A stretch of 64,000 nucleotides of DNA from Rotaria sp. Silwood1. Its lineage: Eukaryota > Rotifera > Eurotatoria > Philodinida > Philodinidae. Shown here piece by piece: positions 1 through 12,564 of the stretch (the stretch's first letter is position 1; every line of letters starts with the position of its first letter). A program made the position numbers and the translations under genes. The stretch spans positions 993,127 to 1,057,126 of the forward strand of contig CAJNOP010000004.1 of NCBI GenBank assembly GCA_905250075.1, in the 5' to 3' direction. A model generated the notes under the pieces. The model saw nothing but the letters and a program-made list of their open reading frames with translations, was not told the origin of the DNA and did no database searches.

Positions 1-893
1 TTTAAAACGAAATAAAATTAGAAAATCAAAATAATGGTATAGTGTCAGATCCTATATGAGTCAAACTTTTGCTTGCAGATTTCAGAAGTCATTCATGCAC
101 TTGCTTTATATTTTTCGCCGTACAATTTTCATACTACAATTAGCGTATCAGAAAATTTCAAATTTAATTCACAATTAAATAAAATGGCTCTTATTACAGA
201 GTGATTTCTGTAAAGTGGACTTTTAGACTTAAAACATTTTGATTGTACAATCCTCTATATTGTTACAACAGGAATGGTTTATCATTGATCACCTTATGTT
301 AAAATTATTGTTATCGATTTGCTCCATTTTATTTTTATGTACTATTTTTCAATGGCTATTTGTCATAATTGACTTTGTTTTCTTATAAAAACAAATTAAG
401 AAGAACACCTAGAAGATCAACTGATTGAAAAGCAGAAAAAATCGGCCCTCAATATACAGACATCTTCGCAAAGTACACCAAGTCAGGTTACATTGATTTT
501 AAACAATATTAAAATTGAGTTTCACTAGAGTTTTTAGGCTTTCCGATAATTCCACGTAAAAAATCGCAAAATATTAATATTTTGAAATGTCTATATGATC
601 AAAAATCTGTTTTACTTATTTTTTTTTGTGTCGTCTTACTCCATTGCTGTATTATTTGATAAACATATCTTTTTATATCATCAATATTATGTTTTATACT
701 TTTTCTTGTACAAAAATGAAATAAACAAAAATACAAACGAATGCAAAATGGTATAAATAAGATAAACATACAGTAAAATAAATAAAATTAATGTAAGATA
801 AAACTAAAATCGAATAACAAAAATCATACTCGCTTCTGATTGATTTCATGTCGTAACATAATCTAAAATAGAATAAAACAGTATTAAACTATA
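1..893. other. AT-rich non-coding stretch
   Basis: No open reading frame, RNA gene or clear repeat structure could be recognised here. The sequence is AT-rich with many short A and T runs. Confidence 0.5.
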
Positions 894-1245
894 TTAACCC
901 TTTCTTTCCGAATGGTACCTATAGGTACCATTTTTTTAAAGTCTCGTTCTCTTGAGCTATAAGACATATAGAAACTGATTTAATACCACCTTAAGGTACG
1001 TCTATTGCAGATTGTATATCAATAATCTGAATATAAAATTCTTCATAAAATCTATATTCGCTGCTCAAACAAATGTACTATGTTATGGCGTGCGCTAGAT
1101 TTGTGCCATAAAACAATGCTATATTAGCACATAGCCGATGTGATTCACACTTTTCTTGTGCATATTAGAGATCATTGTGGTCACAAATGCTGGACGAAAT
1201 TCAGTTTCAGACCTTAAACTTTAGCTATAGGAAAGAAAGGGTTAA
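894..1245. mobile_element. piggyBac-type MITE (352 bp)
   Basis: The ends are perfect inverted repeats: TTAACCCTTTCTTTCC at 894-909 and its reverse complement at 1230-1245. A TTAA followed by CCC at each end is the signature of piggyBac superfamily elements, which duplicate TTAA on insertion. No transposase reading frame is present, so this would be a non-autonomous (MITE) copy. A 22 bp perfect palindrome lies just inside the left end. The family call rests on end sequence and TTAA only. Confidence 0.72.
911..932. repeat. 22 bp perfect palindrome
   Basis: AATGGTACC TATA GGTACCATT reads the same on both strands. It sits two bases inside the left terminal repeat of the piggyBac-type MITE and may be a subterminal transposase-binding or cruciform site (inference). 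Confidence 0.7.
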
Positions 1246-1746
1246 AAAAACATCAAATATAATACAAAAATATAAAACAATACACAGGAAAATAAAGTAC
1301 GATAAACTGAAGTACAAAAACTAAACTTCCAACTGTTTAAAAAAAAATTTAGCTACAATATATACTAGTTGTAGAAAATAAAAAAATTATCGACTTCCTA
1401 TATAAAAAATGTTTTGATTTCATACATTAGCAATATTTCTTACTAACGTCTTTGCCCTCTCTTTATTTCTTTCTAGATACACATGAGTAACCTTTTATTT
1501 TGAATGTGTTTCGTCTTAACTGTCTCTCTTTCATCAGCGAACTTTAATGATGATGATTTCTTTTGTTTGTTATTATTTGCATTATCAACGATAGTCCCCA
1601 TATCAATATGTTTTTGTTTTTCTTGCTCTCCTTGTTGAGACAATGAATGAGCGACTCCATTTTTTATTTGTAGAAAATAAAAAAATGTTGAGCAGCGAAA
1701 TGAATGTGATAGATGCGTAAAAGTTGAATAAGCGATTCTTTTTTTT

Positions 1747-2100
1747 TATCGTCGACAGTCACAAGATAATAGAACGAAAAAGAAAAGCTGTATAGGTTTG
1801 TTTATGGGGCTTCAGCTTTCATATACAACAAAAGACGTCACGAAGAAAAAATAAGAGTACGTCATTTTTTCCAGTGACTGATTTCTATGCATATTTTTTT
1901 TTCGTGACGTCTTTCTTTGTACATGAAGGCTTAAGCCCCATAAACAATCATATAGTATTATTATCTGTTTTTTATTCTCCTGTGACTGTCGATGATAAAA
2001 AAAAAGAAAAAAACACTATGTGATTGCTTATGGGGCTTAAGCCTCCAGGTACAAAGAAAGAGGTTACGAAGAAAAAATATGCATAGAAATCAGTCACTAG
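1747..2100. repeat. Three-arm alternating inverted repeat
   Basis: Three related segments alternate in orientation: 1800-1858 (+), 1871-1950 (-) and 2022-2100 (+). Each carries TGGGGCTT(A)AGC, a GACGTCACGAAG-like block, and in arms 2 and 3 also GACTGATTTCTATGCAT. Arms 2 and 3 are near-identical over about 79 bp in opposite orientation. Outside arms 1 and 2, GTCGACAGTCAC (about 1752) is mirrored by GTGACTGTCGA (about 1981). The block can fold as two competing hairpins. It resembles a foldback or rearranged MITE; no coding sequence is present. Confidence 0.75.
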
Positions 2101-2311
2101 AAAAAATAAAATATGCATGATTTTACTTCATATTTGCGATGATATATACCCTTATCTATGAGAAAAAAGCCTTCTCTGTAAGCAAAAAATAAACGTACCT
2201 CTCTCCCTGCTAGCAAAAAACGTCCGTATCTCTCTATAACTACAAAAATTACCCCATCTCTCTCGCTATTCATAAAAAAAAAAAATGCTTTTTTGCTAGG
2301 CAATCAAAGAA

Positions 2312-2320
2312 TATATAAAG
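2312..2320 (+). promoter_or_regulatory. TATA box of the secreted-peptide gene
   Basis: TATATAAAG lies 92 bases upstream of the ATG at 2412, leaving room for a start site near 2345 and a short 5' leader. The match to a metazoan TATA box is good and the position fits the peptide gene. No experimental support. Confidence 0.55.
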
Positions 2321-2411
2321 CCGAAGCAATGTTGTAGGCCTGTATTATTTACATACTCACTTATATAATAATATTATTCTCTTTTCTATTATCCACTAAC
2401 AAAAAGTGACA

Positions 2412-5400
2412 ATGAAGAATTTTATTACAATTGTTTGTATGGTTATTCTTATGGCCTTGGTGGCCACAACATACTGTTCACCAGCGGCTGATATGAATAA
2501 TCCACGTTCACAAGAATTTAGCCATCATTCTCTAAACAAACGTAAGGTTTCTTCGTTAACCACAAAGTTTGAGTTTTCAGCACCATTTACATGATGAACT
2601 CGAGATCTTTCCTTCGAATTTTACAAAATATTCGAATAGGTCTTTGGTAAGGACTATTTCTAGATCGAGTATTTGTCAATGAAATAATCAAAACGAAAAT
2701 TTTACTAAAAATTGAACAAAATATTTCAATAGCTGTTTGGTATGAAATATTCATCCATCCAGTATTCTTACAGAATAACATCAGCCCCAAACTTTGTTTC
2801 GACTAAAAGGAAAATTCTTAAATAGTTATTTTCTACGAATTATTTCTTAATCATGTGTTCTTCGATGATGTGACCAGCTCTATATCTTTGGTTTTTATAT
2901 GACATAATATTTAAATAGTTGTTTCCTATCAACAGTTCCTTGATCAGATATTCGAGAATGATATGATCAACTACCAATCTTTGCTGCGACTTCAAGAAAA
3001 TATTTGAATACCTACTTGATAATAATTGTTCCTTGATCGAGTGTTTCCCAATGATTGAATAATATCCAAACCTTTACTTCAAATTGAACTAAGTATTTCA
3101 ATAGCTGTTTGGTATGAATTATACATTCGTTCAGTATTGTTTCACAGTATAATCATCTGCGAAACTTAGCTTCCAGTCAAAGAAAGTATCTAAATAATTA
3201 TCTTCTATGAATGATTCCTCGATGGAGTGTTTGTTGATGATAGTAACAGCTATAGGCTTCTATTTCAAGTACAAGAAAATATTCAAATAGTTGTTTCCTA
3301 TGAGTTGTACTTAGATCGAGTATTCGTGTTGAGTGTAATCAAATCGAAATCCTTGTTCAAAACTCAAGAAAATATTTGTATACTTGTTTGGTATGAATTG
3401 TTCTTCAACCGAGTGTTCTTCGATGGTGTAATAAACTTGACGTGCGTGCCGTGAATCGGACAAAATCGTTAAATAGTTACTTATTACGAAATATTTCTTA
3501 ACCGAGTGCCAATGTGATAGAAGTACCTGTAAATCTCTGTTTTGAATTAAAAAATATATTTGAATAATTGTTTCTTTTGAATTGTACCTCGATCATGTGT
3601 TCGCTGACAATGTGATCAACTCTTAACGATTACCTCCTATTGAACAAAATACTTGAACATTTGTTTCTTATGAACAGTCCTTCGATGAAGTATTCCTCGT
3701 TGATGTAATCAACTCTAAATCTTTATTTCCAGTTGAAAAAAATACCAGAATAGTTGTCTAATATGTATTGTTTCTCGATCGAGCGTTTGCCGATGATTGA
3801 CTCAAATCGAAACCTTTTCTTCACATTGAACAATATTTTTCAATAGCTTTTTGGTATAATATATGCATTTATCCAGTATTCTTTCAAGACATAATGATCT
3901 GGCAAACTTTTCTTCGAACGGAAGAAAATATCTACATAACAGTTTAATCTGAATTGTTCCTCAATGGTGTGTTCGTCGATGATGAAGACAACTATAAGTC
4001 TTTATTTCAACTACAAGAAAGTGTTCGATTAGTTGTTTCCTATGAATTGTACCTCGAGATAGTGCTCATCAACGACTGAATGAGACTCGAACCTTGTCTG
4101 AGAACGAACAAAATATAGGACTACTTGTTTATTACAATTCACTTTTACGCTAGTGTTCCCTTATGATGCAATTAAGTATCAATTTGTCGTTCCATCGAAG
4201 GAAATATATGAATAGTTTATTCCTGAGAGCTGTTCATTGCTCAAGTGTTCTTTGACCATGATAGTTAACTGAAATATTTGTTTAGTCTCTAGCGAAAGAG
4301 TCAGATAGATTTTTTGTATAAGTTATACGTCGATTGAGTGTTCTCAGGCCATATAATCCAGTACTATCCTTTGCTTCGAATCGGTGAAAACACATGAACA
4401 ATCTTTTAGTGTCACGTGTTCATTAAACTAGTGTTCGTAAACCAAGGAATTCAGTCCAAATGTTCGATCATAATTCTCTGAAATAGTCAAATAAGTGTTT
4501 TATATGATTCATTTATTGATTGAGTGTTTCTGATGTTATAGTGAAGCACCGTTCTTTACTTTGAACTACTGGAAATTTTTGAATACCTTTTTATGAGTTG
4601 TTTATTGCACGGATGTTCGTCCTCGATGGGGTTATACCTCAATATTTGGTTATAATCTAGCGAAATACTCGAGTAGGTGTTTTGTACAAGTTCTTCGTTT
4701 ATAGAATGATTTCAGATCATACATTCTAGTAGCATTGTCAGTTTCAAGTCGATGCATATATATGAATAGCTTTTTAATATGAGCAGTTCATTCAACGAGC
4801 GTACGTCGACGATGGAACTAGACCAGAATGTTTTCAACTGATTCAACGAAACAGATAAATATGTGTTTTGTATGACTTATTTCTTGATTGAGCGTTCTCA
4901 GATCATATTATCAAGTACCATTCTTTGCTTCTAATCGATGTAAATTCATGAATATCTTTCTACTATGAGATATTCATTGAAAGACCGTTCGTTGACGACA
5001 CAGAAGAATCGAAACATGTCATAATAATTCAGAGAAATAGTCACATAGAGGTTTATTATGTGTCATTTATTCTTCGAGCTTTTCTCCAGATAGAATTGAG
5101 TGGCATCGTCGACTTCAAATGGAAGGAAATAGATGAATATCTTATTTCTGTGAGTTGTTCATCGAGCGAGTGTTGTTCAATGATGGGATGAAATCTGGAT
5201 AGTTCATTATGATTCTACGACATAGTGAGGTAAGTGTTTGCTAAAACAACTATTCCTTCATTTAGTACTTTGTGAGGATATAATCCAATGCCAAACTTTA
5301 CTTGAAATTACAGGAAACATTTGAATAACTTCTTATCAGCTGTTCATTGCCAGTGTATTCGTCAATGATTGGATTTAACTAGTATATTTCCTAATAGTTC

Positions 5401-8400
5401 CGCAACATGCTCACATAGATGTTTTGTGTGAGTTATTCTTTAATTGAGTGTTTCTGATGGCATGATGAAGTGATACTGTTCGCTTTATCGTACAGGTAAA
5501 TATTTGAACAGTGAGCTAGTAATGGTTGTTAATTGAGCGAGTGTTTCTTGGCGACAGAACTAAATCTGAAAATTTCCTAATGATTCAGCGAAATAGTCAA
5601 ATGTGTGTTTTGTAAGGGTCATTCATTCTTAGAGTGTTTCGTAAGATACGACGAAGCAGCTTTGTCGGCTCCAAAATGGAGGAAGTATGTGAATAGCTTT
5701 GTGATGTGAGTTTTTTGTTGACCCAATGTTTGTGGATGATAAAACTAAACCGACATATTTTGGTACAGTTGACCGAAATAGTGAGATAAGTGTTTGCTTT
5801 AAGTTATTTCTTCGTTGGATGCTTCTGACATTACGATCACACACCGTTGTTTGCCTAGAATGCCAGAAAAATATATGAATAGCTTCTTATGAGTTGTTCG
5901 ATACGTGAGTGTTCCTCGGCAATTGAATTAAAGAAGATATTTTATTGTGGTTCTCCGAAATAGTGATATAGGCGTTTGATATGATTTATTCGTTGATTCA
6001 GTGTTTCTGCTCTTATGGTTAAGCGCCGTTGTGTACTCGGATCGCTGAAAAAATTTGAATAGTTTCTTATGAGTTGTTCATTGCGCGAGTATGCGTTGAA
6101 TATTGAATTAAATTGGAGTAGTTTTTCTAGTTAGGCGAAATATTGAGATAGTTCTTTCCTATGATTTATTCGTTGATTGAGTGTTTCCAGATGTTATAAT
6201 CAACTGCCGTTGTTTGCTTGGAATCACAGGAGAAATTTGAATCGCATGTTTTAAGTTGTTCATTCTGTGAGTGTTCATTGACTATTGAATTAAAACTGAA
6301 TCTTTCTTCAGTTGCATGAAATAGTGAAATCGAAGTTTCTTGTGATTTATTCGTTGATTAAGTATTTCTGACGTTATGACCATGCACCGTTTTTTTGGCT
6401 TCGAATGACAAGAAGAATTTGAATAGCTTATTATGTGCCATTCATTGCGTCAATGTTTGTCGACGATTGTATTAAACCGAACTTTTTTCTTCCAGTAGAG
6501 CGAAATAGTGAAATTGATGTTTAATATGGGTCACCCGTTGATTGAGTATTTCTAATGCCATGAACAAACTTCTTTATTTGCTTCGAATGGACAATAAAAT
6601 TGGAATAGCTTCTTATGAGTAGTTCATTGTGCGAATGATCATCGACTATTCAGTTGAATCAGAATATTTTCTTTTAAATGAGCAAAATAGTGATGTAGGT
6701 GTTTTCTATGAGTTATTCGTTGATTCAATGTTTCTGTTGTTATGATTCAGCGCCGTTGATCGCTTTGAATGGCGGAGAACATTTAAATAGCTGCTTATGA
6801 GTTGTTCACTACGCGATTTATTGTCGAATATTGAATTAAACCGGAGTATTTTCTCATAGTTCCGCGAAATAGTCAGATAGTTGTTTCTTATGAGTTATTC
6901 GTTGATTAAGTGTTTCTGCTGTTATGAGCAAGCACTGTTGTTTGCTTCGAGTGACAGGAAAAATTTGAATAGCTTCTTATGAAATGTTTATTGGGCAAGT
7001 GTTCGTCGACGATGGAATTTAACACAAATGCTTTCTTAGAGTTGGGTGAAAAAGTGAGATAGTTGTTTAATATGAGTTGTTCGTTGATTTAGTGTTTCTG
7101 ATGCAATGATCAAGCGCCGGTGTTTGCTTCGAATGGCGGGAAAATTTTGTATACCTTCTTGTGATTTGTTCGTTGCTCGAATGTTCGTCGATTATTTAGC
7201 TAAAGTGGAATACTTTCTTCTAGTGTAGCGAAATAGTGATATAGATATTTCCTATTAGCTGTTCGTTGATTGAATGGTTCTCTTTATTAAAATCAAGCGA
7301 CTATTTTTGCTTCAAGTGGCAGGGTATATTTGAATAGTTTCTTATGGGTTGTTTATTGCATGAGTGTACGTCGACTATTGAATTAAAGCGGAATATTCTC
7401 TTCTAGTTCGGTGAAATATTGAGATTAGTATTTAATATGCATTTTTCGATGATTGAGTGTTTTTTATGTTAAAATCAAGCGACTCGTTTTGCTTCGAATG
7501 GTAGAAAAAATTGGAATAGCTTTTTTCGAGTTTGTCATTGCGCGAGTATGCGTGGACTATTGAATTAAAGCGGCATATGCTTTTCTAGTTCGGTGAAATA
7601 GTGAGATAGGCATTTGCTATGATTTATTCATTGATTTAGTGTTTTAAACATTATAGCCAAGCGTTGATGTTTGCTTCGATTCCCAGAAACAATTTGAATA
7701 GGTTCTTTCGAGTTTTTCATAGGGCAAGTATTTGCTAATGATGGAATATGATCGGAATATATGCCTACAAGTCCGCAAAATAATTAAATAGGCATTTTGT
7801 ATGAGTCATTTCTTGTTTGAGTGTTTCGAAAAGTATAATGAAGTTACATTGTTCACTCCACATTGTAGAACGTATTTGAATAGCCACGCTTATGGATTGT
7901 TCATCAAGCAAGTGTTCGTCGATCATGGAGTTTCAGCGAAATAGTAACTTATAACTCAGCAAAGTAGACGGATAGGGATATCATGTGAGTTACTCGTTGA
8001 TTGAGCGTCCCTGACGTTATAATCAAGTGCCGTTGTTTACTTCCTATGAAAGGAAATAGGCGAATAGGTTTTTATTTCGTGTTATTCATGGTGCGCGTGT
8101 TATTCGAGGATGGAATATAACTGAATTGTTAGCTTATCTGTCAGCGAAATACTCGAATGTGTGTTTTGTATGAGTTATGCCTATGTTAAGTGTTTCTGAT
8201 AATATAGTCAAGTAGGATTTGTGTATGTCTTTGAAGGATATAGATGAATAGCTCTTTGCTGTGAGTCTTTCCTTGAGCGGCTGGTCGACAGCATTGTAAT
8301 TTGTCTAGTATATTTTCTCATAGTTCGGCGAAATAGTGAGATAGATGTTTAATATAAGTTATTCGTTGATTGAGGGTTTCTCAGGATTCAGTTAATTACA

Positions 8401-11400
8401 AATGTCCTCCTTGAATTCCAAGAATTATTTGAATAGCCTTTTATGAGTTTTTTGTTGCCCGAGTGGTCGACGACGTTCGAATTTAACCAGAATATTATCC
8501 GATAGCTCGGCGAAATAGTGAGATAGCTATTTAGTATGAGTTATTCTTTGATTAAGAGCTTCTCAGGATTTAGTGAAGTGGCAGTGTTTCCCTCAAGTTG
8601 CAGAAAAATTTGAATAGTTTTTTATGAGTGATTCGTTGCTTCAATGTTCATGGACAATGCAATTCAACTGAAACATTATCCTATAGGTTAGGAAAATAGT
8701 GAAATAGGTCTGTTGTATGAATTATTCCTTGACTTAGTGATCCGAATGATGTAATAATGTGGCACTGTTTCCTTTGAATATCAGGAAATTCTTGTATATC
8801 TTTCTATGAGTTGTTCATTTCGCAAGTGTTTGTCGACGATGCAATTCAACTGGAATAGTTTCTCTCAGTCGAGCGAAATAGCAAGATAAGTGCTTGGTAT
8901 TAGTTATTCATTGATGGAAGGTTTCTGAGAATGTAATAAATGCTATCGTTTGCGTTGAGTCGCAGGAAGTATCTGAATAGCTTTTTATGAGCTGTTAATT
9001 GCGCGAGTGTTTATGAACGATGGAATTTAATCTGAATCATTACCTATATGTGAGCGAAATAGTGAGATAGGTATTTCCTATCAGACATTCACTGATTGAT
9101 TGATTGCGATGTTCTGATCATGCGCCATTCTTTGTTTCGAATGGCAAGGAAATTTTGAATAAGATCTTCTTAACTGTTCATTGTATGAGTTTTCGTCGGC
9201 AATTGAATTAAACCAGAATATTTTCTTTCAGGTGTGTGAAATAGTGGGATTGCAATTTACTATAAGTTAATCGTTGATTGAGTGTTTGAAATGTTATCAT
9301 CAATCGCTGTTTGTTTGCTTCGAATTGCAGAAAAAATTTGAATAGCTTCTTAAGAGCTTTTCATTAGCCGAGTGTTCGCTAATGATGGAATCTAATCAGA
9401 ATACTTTGTTACAGTTGGGTGGAGTAGTGGGATAGATGTTTAGTATGAGATATTCATTGATCGAGGGTTTCAAAGTATAGAAGGAGAAGCCATTGTTTTT
9501 CCAGAATCGCAGAAAATATTTGAATAGCTTTTTACAAATTGTTCATTGCATCAGTGTTGCTCGACGATGAATTTCAACTTGAACATTTGCCTGGAATTCA
9601 ACAGAATAAGGGAACAGGTGTATTGTATGAGTGATGCTTTGATTTGGTGTTTCTAGTCATATAATAAACCGTCACTATTATCTTCGAAAGCAAGAAAGTA
9701 TTTGTATAGGTTTCTATGAGTCATTCATTGCGCAAGTGTTCTTCCGTGATAGAATGTTAGCCAATTGTTTTCTCATCGTAGGACGAAATAGAAAGATAAA
9801 TGTTTGGTAGGAGTTATTCATTGATTGGAGTTGTGTGGGAATATAATTAAGACACATCGTTTGTCTTGAATTTCAGGAAATATTTGAATAGCCTTTTATA
9901 AGCGATTCATTGTGCGAATGTTGGTCAACGATATAGTTCAACTGTAACATTTGCTTATAACTCAGTGAAATAGTAAAATCATTTTGTTGTATGAGTTGTT
10001 CGTTGATTAAGTATTTTTAATGACATAAAAGAGTACCATCATCTGGTTCGAAATGCATAGAATATCTGTATAGGTTTGTATGTATTGTTCATTCAAGAAG
10101 TGTTTGTTGACGATTGGTGTTCACTGGAATAAATCGCTCTGAGCCTGAAAAATATCCAAATAGAAGTTTTGTATGAGTTATTCTTCGATAGGCCTACCTG
10201 AATGATATACTCAAGCGGTATTGTCAGCTTTGACTTGAAGGAAATATTTGAACAGCGCTTTGGTGTAACTCGTACATTGGACGAGTGTTCGCAACGATTG
10301 AATCAAATGAGAACATTTCCTTATAGTTGGGCGAAATAGTAAGATAGTTATTTGGTATGTATTATTGGTCAATCGAGTGTTTTTGAGGATGTAATCAAGT
10401 ATCATTGTTTTCCGCGAATGGGAGAAGAAATCTGAATAGCTTTCTATGAGTTGTTCATTGAGCGAATGGCTATTGACCATGGAATTGAATTAAAATCTAC
10501 GCTGATAGTTGAGCGAAATAGTAAGATAGGTGTTTGTTAAGAAATATACTTTATTGAGTGTTTCTGAGGATATAATCAAATACAATTGTTTATTATGAAT
10601 CACAGGAAATATTTGAATAGATTTTTATGAGTTGTTCATTGCCCGAGTGTTCGTCGCCGATGGAGTTTCACCAGATTACTTCCTTATACTTGAGCGACAT
10701 AGTCAGGCAGTTATATGGTATGGGTTGTTCTTTGCCCGAGTATTCGTCGCCGATGAAGTTCCACCAGATTACTTCCTTATACTTGAGCGACGTAGGCAGA
10801 TAGTTATATCATATGCGTTGTTCGTCAGTTAAGTGTTTCTCAGGATGTATTTGGGTGTCATTATTTGCTCTGAATCAGTGGTAATATTGGAATGGCTTTC
10901 TCTGAAGTGCTCATAGCGCCAGTATTCGTGGAAGGTTGAATTTAACTGGAATATTTTCTTATTAGTGGGCAAAATAGTGAGATAGCTCTTTGGTATATAT
11001 AATTCATCGATTCAATGTTTCTGAGATTGGAGTCAAGTGCTATTGTTTGTCTTGAATTGCATTAAATATGGGAACAGTTTTTTCTGAGTTATTCATTGCT
11101 GGAGTGCTCGTCCATGATTGAATTAAGACGAGTTATTTGCTTGAAGGCGAGCGAAATAGTCAGACAGATGTTTTGTATGAGTTGTCCCTTCATGCAGTGT
11201 TTCTGACGTGATGACTAAGTGCTATTGTCCGCTAGGAACTGTAGGAAATATTTGAAAAGCGTTCTTCGAGATGTTCATTTAGTAAATGACTGTGAAGGAT
11301 GGAATGAAATCGGAATGTTTTTTATGGTTGGACGCAATAGTGAGATAAGTGTTTCCTATGAGTGATTCATTGATCGGATGTTTTTTTGAATATAATTCAA

Positions 11401-12066
11401 TATCATCATTCGTTACTAATCCTAGAAAATATTCGACTAGCCTTCTGTTTTGAGTTGTCCATGTGGCGTGTGGTGCGTGATTATACAATCTACATAAAAA
11501 GTCTTAGTTGTGAGTTGAACGCAATACTCGAATATTTGTTATGAGTTATTCCTTGGTCGTGTTTTCTGGGATGATTCGATGGATATGAATTTTTTATGTT
11601 GATTTAAAGAGTATTGCTGAAGTTTTGCTTACTATGTATCATTCGGCCTTCGTATTCTTCCGATCGATATAAGCAACTTAAAATCGATGTTTCAGATGGA
11701 TCAGAATATTTGAATAGCACGCTTTTCGTTCGGTTATCTTTTAGAACATTTCAACCAGGGATGGCTGCCTATCGTTTCGTTTAAGCTAGAAGCATACCTG
11801 AATAGGATGTTTAAGACAAGTAAGTTCTGCCAATATATACCGATGATTATAAGCCATCGAGATTTATAATGTATGCATTAATTTCTTATTGTATTTCTGA
11901 AAGATCAAAAGGAGGATGGAAAAATGTGTCATTTTAATCTTGCAAGAATTGTATTACCAGCATGCTTTTCTTTGTAGGATATATGCTGCCACTTCGCCGT
12001 CACATTTTCAAATGGGAAGACATCATGGACTCTAATAAAAACCAAAATACATTACTCAATAGTTAG
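2412..12066 (+). CDS. Predicted secreted peptide precursor, two exons around a satellite-filled intron
   Basis: Exon 1 (2412-2541) encodes a start Met, a hydrophobic signal peptide (about residues 1-22, ending ...TTYC) and a short propeptide ending ...SLNK. The donor is C|GTAAGG. The best acceptor I see is CTTTTCTTTGTAG at 11965-11977, and exon 2 (11978-12066) continues in phase. The join completes the Arg of a Lys-Arg cleavage site, followed by YMLPLRRHIFKWEDIMD... and a stop, 72 aa in total. Dibasic KR and RR sites suggest a neuropeptide-like or other processed secreted peptide (inference). I do not recognise the family. If exon 2 is wrong, reading through the donor gives a 60 aa product instead. 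ATG 2412 is used because the upstream in-frame codon is GTG. The 9.4 kb intron is almost entirely tandem repeat. Confidence 0.5.
2590..11820. repeat. Degenerate satellite array, ~91 bp monomer
   Basis: About 100 diverged monomers run head to tail for some 9.2 kb. A monomer reads roughly GAAATA-TTTGAATAGCTT, then TATGAGTTGTTCATTG, GAGTGTTCGTCGA and GATGG. Two alternating monomer types form dimers: AAATAGTGAG-type starts at 8331, 8513, 8694, 8876 and 9057 are spaced 181-182 bp, with the other type halfway (8423). In the left part, longer matches recur at about 2718, 3091 and 3832 (offsets 373 and 741), a four-monomer spacing. Stops occur in all frames, so the array is not coding as a whole. It lies within the predicted intron of the peptide gene. 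Copies become very degenerate after about 11560. Confidence 0.9.
10641..10826. repeat. Recent 93 bp monomer duplication inside the satellite
   Basis: Two adjacent copies (10641-10733 and 10734-10826) are far more alike than other neighbours in the array. Both carry CCCGAGT, GTCGCCGATG and CAGATTACTTCCTTATACTT. Two monomers of the same type stand side by side here, breaking the dimer alternation. Because 93 is divisible by three, a 66-codon open frame spans them by chance. Confidence 0.85.
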
Positions 12067-12223
12067 GTTTTTTTTATATATACCCACTAGTAGTTAGAAT
12101 TTTTTTATATAATCGATCTATTTATTTTTCATTTTCATTTTTTATATTTTTCGGAATTATTTATTCAAATAAATAATAAACAAAACATGCTTGAATTTCA
12201 TAAAACATACTAAATGGTTCAAG
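12067..12223. other. 3' flank of the peptide gene
   Basis: AT-rich sequence between the predicted stop codon and the foldback element. It would hold the 3' UTR and poly(A) site; no single convincing AATAAA was singled out. Confidence 0.35.
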
Positions 12224-12564
12224 AATATCAAAATAAAAAAAATATTTTGTAGCATAATTTTGAATGATTTCTTTAGTTATTTTTAATATATTTACGGAAA
12301 TTTTCGATCTTAAGCCATCATTTTCAACCTTTAACCAGGACAAATAACAGATGTTATAAACAAAACGAAAAACGAAAAAACACAATGAAAAATGTTTAAA
12401 TAGTTTTAATATATAACATACGATGCAAAAGTAATGGCACAAAATGTTGATCCGTATTTGTCTTCGATAGAAGAGTGCTGAAAGAAAATTTTTTTACCAA
12501 AAGATAGAGCTTTTCCTCCTCTTTCGAATTGTATATAAAGTAAATTTCTTGCGAATTTATAAAT

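Noticed and set aside
3227-3454. 75-codon frame inside the satellite
   Set aside because: It spans about two monomers whose length happens to be near a multiple of three. Neighbouring units carry stops in the same frame, so it is a chance opening.
10211-10832. Open frames on both strands in the satellite (10211-10480 minus, 10632-10832 plus)
   Set aside because: They follow the repeat period, have no protein-like features and lie in the predicted intron.
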